Source of the DNA: Alphaproteobacteria bacterium
Lineage (GTDB): Bacteria; Pseudomonadota; Alphaproteobacteria; CAAGCB01; CAG-977
Length of the DNA stretch: 54,146 nt
Assembly: GCA_024407875.1 (NCBI GenBank)
Contig: JAKSVT010000015.1
Coordinates: 1-54,146, forward strand
Reading direction: 5' to 3'
Shown: positions 34,514 through 43,366 of the stretch, piece after piece
Numbering within the stretch: the first letter of the stretch is position 1
How the letters are laid out: each line of letters begins with the position of its first letter
Translations under genes and position numbers: made by a program
Notes under the pieces: generated by a model
The model's input: the letters and a program-made list of their open reading frames with translations, nothing else
Told to the model about the DNA's origin: nothing
Database searches by the model: none

Positions 34514-35443
34514 TTATTTTTTTAACAAATCTTCAAAAAAATTTTCATTTACTAAAGGATGAGCTTTTTTTACAGCTTCTTTTAATCTATCATCTAGCAC
34601 ATGCGTATATATTTGAGTTGTTGAAATATCGCTATGTCCAAGCATTACTTGAACAGATCGCAAATCAGCATCATGTTGTATTAAATGTGATGCAAATGAA
34701 TGCCTTAAAACGTGAGGTGAAACTTTATTAGGATCAATATTAGCAAGCACTGCTACAGCTTTTAATTCACGAAAAAATACTGTTCTATCCAAATGCCCTA
34801 ATTTACCAAATGCTGGAAATAACCATTTAGATGTTCTTCCATGAGGCAAATGCATTTCTCTAATAGGTATCCATTCTTTAATAGATTTTTTTGCAATATC
34901 TGTTAAAGGAACTAAACGATCTTTACTTCCTTTACCTCTTATCAACAATGAATTGTCTTTTAAATTTGCAACACTAACAGGTAAATTTAATAATTCTGAT
35001 ACTCTCATACCAGATGCATATAAAATTTCAAGCAAAGCTCTCATTCTTATTTTTTTAAAGTCATTTGGAAGCTTATCTGTTGCTTGTATTAAATTAGAAA
35101 CTTCTTCTTCTGATAAATATTTTGGAAGAACACGTCCTTTTTTTGGAGAATCCAAAACGTCAGAAGGATTATCTTTTCTTATTTTTTCTGTGTATAAAAA
35201 TTTATAAAATTCTCTAATAGCAGATAATCTACGAGACTGGGTTCTAATTGAATACCCATTTTTTGTTTGTAGTTCTAAATAGTCTCTTAAATCACTAATT
35301 TGAGCATTTACGAAATTCTTTTTTTTGTTATTTAAAAAATCACTTAAATTTTCCAAATCCCTTCTGTAAGCATCTATGGTGTTTTGAACAGCTCCATGCT
35401 CTGCTTGCATCATTTCTAAAAAAGAATCTAAATGATATTCCAT
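34514..35443 (-). CDS. xerD: Tyrosine recombinase XerD (or XerC)
   Basis: 309 residues of a tyrosine site-specific recombinase. A SAM-like N-terminal domain (LDSFLEMMQAEHGAVQNTIDAYRRDLE) precedes the catalytic domain with LYASGMRVSELL (Arg), HVLRHSFASHL (HxxR), LGHSDISTTQIYTHV (H and the nucleophilic Tyr). Size and context fit a chromosome-dimer resolvase rather than a mobile-element integrase: no attachment sites or cargo are seen. XerD is preferred over XerC on overall pattern only. Directly downstream of a small membrane ORF (35445-35600). Confidence 0.9.
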   Translation of the reverse strand: MEYHLDSFLEMMQAEHGAVQNTIDAYRRDLENLSDFLNNKKKNFVNAQISDLRDYLELQTKNGYSIRTQSRRLSAIREFYKFLYTEKIRKDNPSDVLDSPKKGRVLPKYLSEEEVSNLIQATDKLPNDFKKIRMRALLEILYASGMRVSELLNLPVSVANLKDNSLLIRGKGSKDRLVPLTDIAKKSIKEWIPIREMHLPHGRTSKWLFPAFGKLGHLDRTVFFRELKAVAVLANIDPNKVSPHVLRHSFASHLIQHDADLRSVQVMLGHSDISTTQIYTHVLDDRLKEAVKKAHPLVNENFFEDLLKK

Positions 35444-35444
35444 A

Positions 35445-35600
35445 TTATTTATTCATTTTAGCGACTATTTTGTCATAGCTCATAGTAACAGATACTTCTT
35501 TTTGTTCAATTGTATAATCGAATTTATAAATTAAAATACCAACACAAACAATTAATGCAAAAATGAAAAAATTTCTTAATTTATGTGATCTACGTCTCAT
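35445..35600 (-). CDS. Small single-pass membrane protein upstream of xerD
   Basis: A 51-residue ORF on the minus strand. The ATG at 35600 is preceded by AGGTCAGG and the stop is one base before the xerD ATG. The sequence is a basic N-terminus (MRRRSHKLRN), one hydrophobic helix (FFIFALIVCVGILIY) and a polar tail (EVSVTMSYDKIVAK). It has the shape of a type II membrane peptide and is likely co-transcribed with xerD. No homologue is recognised. Confidence 0.6.
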   Translation of the reverse strand: MRRRSHKLRNFFIFALIVCVGILIYKFDYTIEQKEVSVTMSYDKIVAKMNK

Positions 35601-35655
35601 AATTTACCTGACCTTTACAAAATTTTAAAAATTTATATATATTCATATTATTGTT

Positions 35656-35683
35656 TTGATTTTTAACACAAAGTAGTTAAAAT
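35656..35683 (+). promoter_or_regulatory. Promoter of aroK-aroB
   Basis: TTGATT (35656-35661) and TAAAAT (35678-35683) are 16 nt apart and lie 33 nt before the aroK start codon. A promoter for the divergent small ORF/xerD run should lie in the same intergenic region but was not pinned down. Confidence 0.5.
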
Positions 35684-35716
35684 AGTCTTATAGATTCATA
35701 ATTTTAGGAAATAAAA

Positions 35717-36265
35717 ATGGCTGAGAAATTATTTTTCCCATATCCTTTGACAAAAACTTTACTCCTTGTTGGAATGCCTGGAGCAGGTAAAACAAGTGTA
35801 GGAAAAAGATTAGCCAAGATTTTTGAAATTCCTTTTATAGATGCTGATGATGAAATTGAAAAAGCCGGTGGTTCTGCTATAGCTGATTTATTCAATATAT
35901 TCGGTGAAACAGAATTTCGTAGAGCTGAAGAAAAAATCATGGAAAGATTATTAAAGGGTCCTGTTTGTGTTCTTTCTTCAGGTGGTGGAGCTTTTATTTC
36001 TGAAAAAACAAGAGAAAATGCAAAAAAATATTCTGTATCTTTGTTTTTAGATGCACATATAGATACATTAGTAAGAAATACAATTGGCAGATCTCATAGA
36101 CCATTATTAAATTCAGCAGATCCTTCTGAAGCATTAAAAAAATTATTGTCAGATCGTCGTAAATATTACGAATTAGCTGATATACATCTACCTTATGAAA
36201 AAGAAACATTAGGTCAAGTAATTCGTCGTGCAGTTACTGGAATTAATGATTATGCAAGAAAATAA
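35717..36265 (+). CDS. aroK: Shikimate kinase AroK
   Basis: 182 residues. Walker A GMPGAGKTSVGKRLA, shikimate-binding DADDEIEK, FGETEFRRAEEK and GGGAF segments, and an RHRPLL-like lid (GRSHRPLLN). AroK phosphorylates shikimate at the 3-hydroxyl. It forms a two-gene unit with aroB, which overlaps its end, the standard proteobacterial arrangement. Confidence 0.96.
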   Translation: MAEKLFFPYPLTKTLLLVGMPGAGKTSVGKRLAKIFEIPFIDADDEIEKAGGSAIADLFNIFGETEFRRAEEKIMERLLKGPVCVLSSGGGAFISEKTRENAKKYSVSLFLDAHIDTLVRNTIGRSHRPLLNSADPSEALKKLLSDRRKYYELADIHLPYEKETLGQVIRRAVTGINDYARK

Positions 36266-37313
36266 GACTTTATTTGTTAAAACAACAAATAGCGATTACA
36301 AAATAATAATAGATCAAAATTTAATATCTAACATAAAACCACATTTAGATTTTTTAGGTAATAAAAAATATTTTATAATTACAGATTCGAATGTAGCCCC
36401 TTTATATGCTGATTTAGTATCTAAGCAATTGAATGCTCCTGTATTAACAATTCCAGCAGGAGAAGCATCAAAATCTTGGGCTATGGCAGAAAAAATTACA
36501 ACAGATTTATTAAATCAAGGCTGTGATAGAAAGTCATGTTTAATAGCTTTAGGTGGTGGCGTTGTTGGTGATTTAACAGGTTTTTGTGCAGGAATTATAA
36601 ATAGAGGCATAGATTTTATTCAAATTCCTACAACTCTATTATCTCAAACAGATTCTTCTGTTGGAGGTAAAACCGCTATCAATAGCACTGCTGGTAAAAA
36701 TTTAATTGGATTGTTTTACCAACCAAAAATAGTTCTAATTGATATTGATACCTTAAAAACTTTGCCTAAAAGAGAAATATTAGCAGGATATGCAGAAGTT
36801 GCAAAATATGGACTAATATTAGATAAAGATTTTTGGAATTGGCTAAAAGAAAATGGCAATAAAGTAATTGATTTAGATACAAAAGCTTTAATACATGCTA
36901 TTTACACATCATGTAAAACGAAAGCTGATATAGTTTCTAAAGATGAAAAAGAAACTTCAGGACTAAGAGCTTTATTAAATTATGGTCATACTTATGCTCA
37001 TGCATTTGAAATAGATTCTAAATTTAAGTTTTTACATGGAGAAGCTGTTGCTATGGGATGCGTTTATGCAGCAAAATTAGCAAAACTTTTGAACATATCA
37101 GATTTAGAAAATGAAATAATAAGCCATTTTGAACAAATTGGATTACCTATTAAATATGATAATTTATCAAATAAAGACTATTTAATAAGTATTATGAAAA
37201 AAGATAAAAAGACTGTTGATAATCATTTGAATTTTGTAATTTTAAATAGTATAGGAAACGCTATTGTAAAATCAAACGTTGAATTTGATTTAGTAAAAGA
37301 GTCTTTAAATTAA
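36246..37313 (+). CDS. aroB: 3-dehydroquinate synthase AroB
   Basis: About 355 residues. NAD-binding core GGGVVGDLTGFCAGIINRGID, QTDSSVGGKTAIN, GYAEVAKYGLI and LNYGHTYAHAFE (metal-ligand His) are all present. AroB converts DAHP to 3-dehydroquinate, the second step of chorismate biosynthesis. Starts at 36246 and 36252 are both plausible; both overlap the aroK 3' end, so the two genes are translationally coupled. Confidence 0.96.
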   Translation: MIMQENKTLFVKTTNSDYKIIIDQNLISNIKPHLDFLGNKKYFIITDSNVAPLYADLVSKQLNAPVLTIPAGEASKSWAMAEKITTDLLNQGCDRKSCLIALGGGVVGDLTGFCAGIINRGIDFIQIPTTLLSQTDSSVGGKTAINSTAGKNLIGLFYQPKIVLIDIDTLKTLPKREILAGYAEVAKYGLILDKDFWNWLKENGNKVIDLDTKALIHAIYTSCKTKADIVSKDEKETSGLRALLNYGHTYAHAFEIDSKFKFLHGEAVAMGCVYAAKLAKLLNISDLENEIISHFEQIGLPIKYDNLSNKDYLISIMKKDKKTVDNHLNFVILNSIGNAIVKSNVEFDLVKESLN

Positions 37314-37326
37314 TAAGGAAAACAAA

Positions 37327-37875
37327 ATGCCTTTATCAGAACCTACTCATGAACGCGAAGAGATATATTTTCGTCATGTAAATTATACAGGTTATAGAAG
37401 AGATGATGATTTATGGGAAATCGAAGGCCATTTTGTAGACAGACGACCTTATGACTATCCTTGTGTAGATAGAGGAGGCTTTATTAGAGCTGGTGAAACT
37501 TTCCACGAAATGACTTTAAGATTAACTGTAAATGATGACTTATTTATAAAAGATATCGAATTACATATTGAAAAGTTTCCTTATAAGCAATGTCCTTTAG
37601 CTGAAGCTGTATATAAAAAGATAATTGGAATGCAAATAGTTCCAGGATTTAATAAGGAAGTTAGACGTCAAATCCCTGCAACACTCGGTTGCGTTCATAT
37701 ATATGAATTACTACTAGGAACTGCAAATTGTGCATTCCAAACATTAGCTCAAGTTCGTTTTATGAAATATTGCAGAGGAACTCAGCCAGATCCTTTAAAT
37801 ACATGTTTAGCGTGGGATTCTAATGGTCCTATGGTAAAACGTGAGTGGCCTGATTTTTATACTGGTGAGAAGTAA
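37327..37875 (+). CDS. DUF2889 protein
   Basis: 182 residues starting at an ATG with AAGGAAAAC upstream, 13 nt past the aroB stop, so it belongs to the same transcript. The sequence matches DUF2889: RRDDDLWEIEGHFVDRRPYDYP, HEMTLRLTVNDDLFIKDIE and GCVHIYELLLGTANCAFQTL. The function is unknown; family members occur in alpha- and betaproteobacteria. An A/T-only inverted repeat with a nine-base arm (37874-37898) follows the stop and may end this transcript and that of the convergent Fic gene. Confidence 0.85.
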   Translation: MPLSEPTHEREEIYFRHVNYTGYRRDDDLWEIEGHFVDRRPYDYPCVDRGGFIRAGETFHEMTLRLTVNDDLFIKDIELHIEKFPYKQCPLAEAVYKKIIGMQIVPGFNKEVRRQIPATLGCVHIYELLLGTANCAFQTLAQVRFMKYCRGTQPDPLNTCLAWDSNGPMVKREWPDFYTGEK

Positions 37876-37908
37876 TATTTTTATTACCCAAAAATATTAA
37901 ATCGTTAT

Positions 37909-39000
37909 TCACTTAATAACATAATGAGTATTTCTACCATTACCTACTTTTTTAAGAATTTTTTTGGCTATTAAATCATTAATATCATTACTTGCTGTAT
38001 CTTGAGAACATTTACAAAATTTTGCCCATTTTGTAGATGTTAAGTTTCCTTCAAAATTATCCATTAATTTATTAAGTACTTTTTTTTGTCTTTCATTAAA
38101 CGACATTAAATAATTCTTATGCCAAAATTCAGCACGTTTAATCACATCTTTTAAAAGATTCTCACTTGATTTTATAGCTTGTAATAAGTTATCTAAAAAC
38201 CAAACCAACCATTTTGTAATATCCATAGAATCTTTTTGAGTTATTTCTAAAATGTCATAATAACTTTTTCTATTTTTTTGTATTTGTGATGACATCGAAT
38301 AAAATCTAAATTTATTACCATCACTTTTTGAAAGAATCATATCAGTTAACGCTCTGGCAATACGACCATTTCCATCATCAAAAGGATGTAAAATTACAAA
38401 CCACAAATGAACAACACCTGCTTTGATAAGGCAATCAATTTCATCATTATTAATATATTTTATTAAATCTGCCATTTCTTTTTCAAGAACGTCTGCACTT
38501 GGAGCTTCGTAATGAACTTTTTCTCTGCCTATAGGACCAGAAATAATTTGCATAGGTCCTAATTCATCATTTCTATATCGACCAACATTAATTTTGTACA
38601 TACCACTATAGCCAGTTGGAAATAATGAAGCATGCCAACCAATCAATCTTTCTTTTGTCATTTTTGAATTAAAATTTTGAGTAGCATCAAGCATCATTTC
38701 AACAACACCATCAACATGTCTTGAACTCTTAGCTTCTCCGCCAATATCTATTCCTAATCTTCGAGCAACAGATGAACAAACTGAATGTCTATCTAAAATT
38801 TCTCCTTCAATTTCAGAAGACTTAATAATATTTTCAGTCAATATTTGCATATAAGCATTATTCTGAACATCAAAGCCTAATGCTTCCATTTTTCCAAGTA
38901 AATATCCTTGAGATTTTTTTATCTCAAATAACAAATTTTGGACCTTTTCTCCGTCCCATATAAACCTTGGCCAATCTTTATTTTGATAAATATATTTCAT
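37909..39000 (-). CDS. Fic-domain protein (probable AMPylase) with N-terminal inhibitory motif and winged-helix tail
   Basis: 363 residues from the ATG at 39000 (GGAG upstream; a longer TTG-started frame reaches 39084 but lacks a ribosome site). Residues 1-60 are a DUF4172-like N-terminus. S61-x3-E65-G66 (SSEIEGE) matches the (S/T)xxxE(G/N) inhibitory motif, and HPFDDGNGRIAR (H205-R216) is a canonical Fic active site. The C-terminus (~330-363, AKFCKCSQDTASNDINDLIA) looks like a winged helix. Class II Fic enzymes attach AMP to proteins and are restrained by the inhibitory Glu. The wHTH suggests DNA binding, possibly to its own promoter. Target unknown; no antitoxin-like partner gene is adjacent. 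Confidence 0.9.
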   Translation of the reverse strand: MKYIYQNKDWPRFIWDGEKVQNLLFEIKKSQGYLLGKMEALGFDVQNNAYMQILTENIIKSSEIEGEILDRHSVCSSVARRLGIDIGGEAKSSRHVDGVVEMMLDATQNFNSKMTKERLIGWHASLFPTGYSGMYKINVGRYRNDELGPMQIISGPIGREKVHYEAPSADVLEKEMADLIKYINNDEIDCLIKAGVVHLWFVILHPFDDGNGRIARALTDMILSKSDGNKFRFYSMSSQIQKNRKSYYDILEITQKDSMDITKWLVWFLDNLLQAIKSSENLLKDVIKRAEFWHKNYLMSFNERQKKVLNKLMDNFEGNLTSTKWAKFCKCSQDTASNDINDLIAKKILKKVGNGRNTHYVIK

Positions 39001-39024
39001 GTAATCTCCGAATATTTTACGGAT

Positions 39025-39053
39025 ATTATAACAATTATTCTCCGAAAGTTCAA
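39025..39053 (-). promoter_or_regulatory. Promoter of the fic gene
   Basis: On the minus strand TTGAAC (39048-39053) and a perfect TATAAT (39025-39030) lie 17 nt apart. CGGAGAAT occurs in the spacer (39037-39044) and CGGAGATT at the ribosome-binding site (39003-39010). TCCG and CGGA form an inverted repeat at 39007-39023. Confidence 0.7.
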
Positions 39054-39250
39054 CTCTATAAAATTTAAACAAAAAAAGAATCAAATAGAATAAATTTAAT
39101 CGCTTTATTTATACAAAAAAATTGTATTTTTATATTTTTAATTAAAAGAATTTAAAAATTTTATCGATTCTTTAAAATGAAAATTCAATTATTTTTTATT
39201 TAGGATTCAATAACTTATAATTTTTATTACATATTTACGTCAAATTTATC
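39054..39250. other. Gene-free AT-rich spacer between fic and flagellin
   Basis: No ORF with a ribosome-binding site, no hairpin with T-run and no RNA gene is recognisable here. It holds the upstream part of the fic promoter and the approach to the flagellin promoter. Confidence 0.6.
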
Positions 39251-39277
39251 TTGACTTATGCCTGGGGGGGGTATGAT
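39251..39277 (+). promoter_or_regulatory. Probable flagellin promoter with a G8 tract in its spacer
   Basis: TTGACT (39251-39256) and TATGAT (39272-39277) are separated by only 15 nt, the last eight of which are guanines (39264-39271). TTGACT is also the -35 read for the pgm and ada genes. Predicted transcription starts near 39284. Sigma-28 or sigma-54 use cannot be excluded but no consensus for either was seen. Confidence 0.55.
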
Positions 39278-39284
39278 AGAAATT

Positions 39285-39305
39285 GGAACAAGAAATTTAT
39301 GTTCC
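39285..39305 (+). promoter_or_regulatory. Leader hairpin at the predicted 5' end of the flagellin mRNA
   Basis: GGAACA (39285-39290) pairs perfectly with TGTTCC (39300-39305) around a nine-base loop. A C5 run follows at 39304-39308. Such leader stems stabilise flagellin messages in some alphaproteobacteria or are bound by FlbT; which applies here is unknown. Confidence 0.4.
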
Positions 39306-39355
39306 CCCTGAAGGCAGTATGCCATGGGAAATTTACTTATAGAAGGAGACGGAAT

Positions 39356-41398
39356 ATGTCTAATAATAAGATTGCTTTAACAAGCTCTATGCGTTCAAAT
39401 TTGTTGAGCTTAAAAAACACCCAAGCTTTGTTTGATTCTACACAAAATAAGTTATCTACAGGATATAAAGTAAATAGCGCTATGGATAATCCATCTAGCT
39501 ACTTTACAGCACAATCTTTAAATGCTCGTGCAGACGACTTAAATACATTGTTGGACTCAATTGGCCAAGCAGTTTCTACATTGGAAGTTGCTGACCAAGG
39601 TATCACATCATTGCAAGACTTAGTATCTCAAGCTAAATCTATTGCTAATAACGCTCGTGATACAGCAAACGTTTCTGCAAGTGTTACATCTACAATCAAA
39701 TTTAACACAGATGCATTGAAAGCACAAAAAGTAACAGACGCTGTAAAAAATGCTAAAGTTGGCGATACAATGACAATTCGTATTGGAGACTCAACATCTA
39801 TTACAGGCAAGACAAACGTTCAAGAAGATACTAAATTATCAGGCATCAATATGGAAGATGATAACATGGGATCTTTAGTTGTTGATGGTAAAGAGTATAC
39901 TCTTAATACTAAAGCAGCTGAAGACTCAATGACAGCATCTTTTATTGGTGCAGAAACACCTGCGTCATTTACAGTTACTAGTGGAACAATTGTTGTAAAT
40001 TCAGATCTATCTGCAGTTTCAGTAGCTGAAAATGCAACAACAGAACCTTCTGGACTTTTAAAATTAACAGCAGAAACAGCTGCCCCTACAGCACCAACTG
40101 ATGGAGATGAAGTTATCTACAAAGGTGCTGATGGAAAATTTGCTAAGGCAACGTGGAATGACACAGATAGCAAATGGAAGAATGGTTCAGATGATGTAAC
40201 TGCGCTTATTACTGATGGTAATACATATGCTTCAACAACTGCAACATCAGGTACAGATTATCAATTTGCAGCTCACTCAGATAATACTACAGTATTCACA
40301 GCAAAAGATGCTAATACTTTAGTTGATGGTGATGGTAATGAATATGCATATAGTGCAGGATCATTAACAGCAGGACAATCATATAAAGCTACAGATGCAT
40401 CCATGAATGTTTCTAGTGATGGTAAAACTACAATTAGTGGTACATTCACTGATGCTGCAGGAGCAAAAGCTAATGCAAAAATGGGACCTGCAACAATCAA
40501 TGTAAAAGAAGGCTCCACAGTAGGCGACTTTGCCAAAGTTGTAGAAAATATGATTGGCTCAAATAAGATTGATGTTTCTGTTGAAGATTCAAACTTAACA
40601 ATCAAAACATTAGATACAACATCTGTTGAAGTTCGTGATGTGCTTGATGGTGCTGGACAATCAACAGGAAAAGGCATTGCTTCAGCTCTTCAAATGGATG
40701 ATGGAATTACAATTTCATTAGATGCAGATGATACAGCAGAATCATTACGTCAAAAGATTGAAAAAGAAATCCCAGGCGTATCTGCAGAAATCAACTCTGA
40801 TGGTAAAATGGTAATTAAATCATCTGAAGGTGATGACTTAGTAATTTCTGGTGATTTAGCTGAAAAATTGGGCGTTTCTGGTGCTGCTACAAACGGTAAC
40901 AATGAACGTGCTCAATATGCTGAACAATTTAACGGTGTTTTAAGCCAAATCGACCAATTAGTATCTGATACTTCTTATAAAGGTATCAACTTATTGAAGG
41001 GCGATAGCTTAACAGTTGTATTCAATGAATCACGTACATCAACATTAGAGTTGAAAGGTGTTACATTTGACTCAACAGGTTTAGGCTTAGTCGCTTCAAA
41101 AGGTGAATGGAAATTAACAGCTGATATTGATGAATCTTTAGATCAAATTACTAAAGCTACATCAATGTTGCGTGCACAAGCAAGTAACTTCGGTCAAAAC
41201 TTGTCAACAGTACAAATCCGTCAAGATTTTACTGAAAACATGATCAACGAATTGCAAACAGGTGCAGATAAGTTGACATTAGCTGACAACAACGAAGAAG
41301 CTGCTAACATGCTTGCTTTGCAAACAAGACAATCTTTGGCTACAAAGTCTTTGTCTCTTGCAAATCAATCAGCTCAAGCTGTTTTACAATTGTTCTAA
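39356..41398 (+). CDS. Flagellin (filament protein)
   Basis: 680 residues from the ATG at 39356, seven bases after AGAAGGAG; the frame is open further upstream to 39251 but lacks a start site. The conserved D0/D1 ends are clear: N-terminal LSTGYKVNSAMDNPSSYF and LNTLLDSIGQAVSTLEVADQ, C-terminal LRAQASNFGQNLSTVQIRQD and ALQTRQSLATKSLSLANQSA. The ~400 residues between form a Gly/Ser/Thr/Asp-rich surface-exposed domain with no cysteine. It builds the helical flagellar filament after type III export. It is a monocistronic gene with a strong ribosome site and a terminator, as expected for very high expression. The N-terminal region aligned with the TLR5-contact segment of enterobacterial flagellin lacks its Arg. 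Confidence 0.95.
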   Translation: MSNNKIALTSSMRSNLLSLKNTQALFDSTQNKLSTGYKVNSAMDNPSSYFTAQSLNARADDLNTLLDSIGQAVSTLEVADQGITSLQDLVSQAKSIANNARDTANVSASVTSTIKFNTDALKAQKVTDAVKNAKVGDTMTIRIGDSTSITGKTNVQEDTKLSGINMEDDNMGSLVVDGKEYTLNTKAAEDSMTASFIGAETPASFTVTSGTIVVNSDLSAVSVAENATTEPSGLLKLTAETAAPTAPTDGDEVIYKGADGKFAKATWNDTDSKWKNGSDDVTALITDGNTYASTTATSGTDYQFAAHSDNTTVFTAKDANTLVDGDGNEYAYSAGSLTAGQSYKATDASMNVSSDGKTTISGTFTDAAGAKANAKMGPATINVKEGSTVGDFAKVVENMIGSNKIDVSVEDSNLTIKTLDTTSVEVRDVLDGAGQSTGKGIASALQMDDGITISLDADDTAESLRQKIEKEIPGVSAEINSDGKMVIKSSEGDDLVISGDLAEKLGVSGAATNGNNERAQYAEQFNGVLSQIDQLVSDTSYKGINLLKGDSLTVVFNESRTSTLELKGVTFDSTGLGLVASKGEWKLTADIDESLDQITKATSMLRAQASNFGQNLSTVQIRQDFTENMINELQTGADKLTLADNNEEAANMLALQTRQSLATKSLSLANQSAQAVLQLF

Positions 41399-41498
41399 TC
41401 ATAGATCTTGTTTATCAAGGGCAATCACATTGCCCTTGGTACTTAAATATAATTTTGGAATGTTTTCTAATGCAATTTTACATTTCAAAGTTTGGCAG

Positions 41499-41526
41499 AC
41501 GGGACAGAAGTCCCGTTTGTTTTTTT
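41499..41526 (+). terminator. Rho-independent terminator of the flagellin gene
   Basis: ACGGGAC (41499-41505) and GTCCCGT (41510-41516) form a stem followed by a T-run to 41526. A further upstream hairpin, CAAGGGCAA/TTGCCCTTG (41416-41438), lies right after the stop and has no T-run; it probably protects the 3' end of the message. Confidence 0.88.
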
Positions 41527-41571
41527 ATATAAAACTCCCCTTAAGTCCTTATCGAATTTAACAAAATTACT

Positions 41572-41600
41572 TTGACTAATTAAAAAAAAACATCTAAAAT
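41572..41600 (+). promoter_or_regulatory. Promoter of the phosphoglucomutase gene
   Basis: TTGACT (41572-41577) and TAAAAT (41595-41600) at exactly 17 nt. It lies 55 nt before the ATG and downstream of the flagellin terminator. Confidence 0.65.
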
Positions 41601-41646
41601 ATTAACAATTTAGATTTTTTATTGTTAAAAATCGAACCTTAAATAG

Positions 41647-43287
<1,641 letters not shown>

Positions 43288-43301
43288 TATTACTAAAATT
43301 A

Positions 43302-43332
43302 CATTAGGGATGGTTTTAAATCATCCCTAATG
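43302..43332 (+). repeat. Perfect 11-bp inverted repeat after pgm, without T-run
   Basis: CATTAGGGATG (43302-43312) and CATCCCTAATG (43322-43332) enclose a nine-base loop. It sits between the pgm stop and the ATG of the next gene. No T-run follows, so it is not a standard terminator; it may be a processing or attenuation element in a shared transcript. Confidence 0.6.
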
Positions 43333-43366
43333 ATTCGTAAGAAACATAAACAATCTCATTATAAAT

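Noticed and set aside
34514-35443. Integrase of a mobile element
   Set aside because: Tyrosine recombinase is of XerC/D size, embedded in an envelope operon, with no direct repeats, tRNA or cargo nearby.
37876-37908. Strong terminator between DUF2889 and fic
   Set aside because: Only an A/T-only inverted repeat is present; it could act weakly but lacks the G/C stem and T-run needed for a confident call.
39251-39355. An N-terminal extension of flagellin from the ATG-like region at 39251
   Set aside because: The conserved flagellin N-terminus begins at the ATG of 39356 with a strong Shine-Dalgarno seven bases upstream; the extension is basic, aromatic and unlike any flagellin.
40273-40677. 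Minus-strand ORF in the flagellin central region
   Set aside because: Antisense to the flagellin variable domain; no supporting start site.
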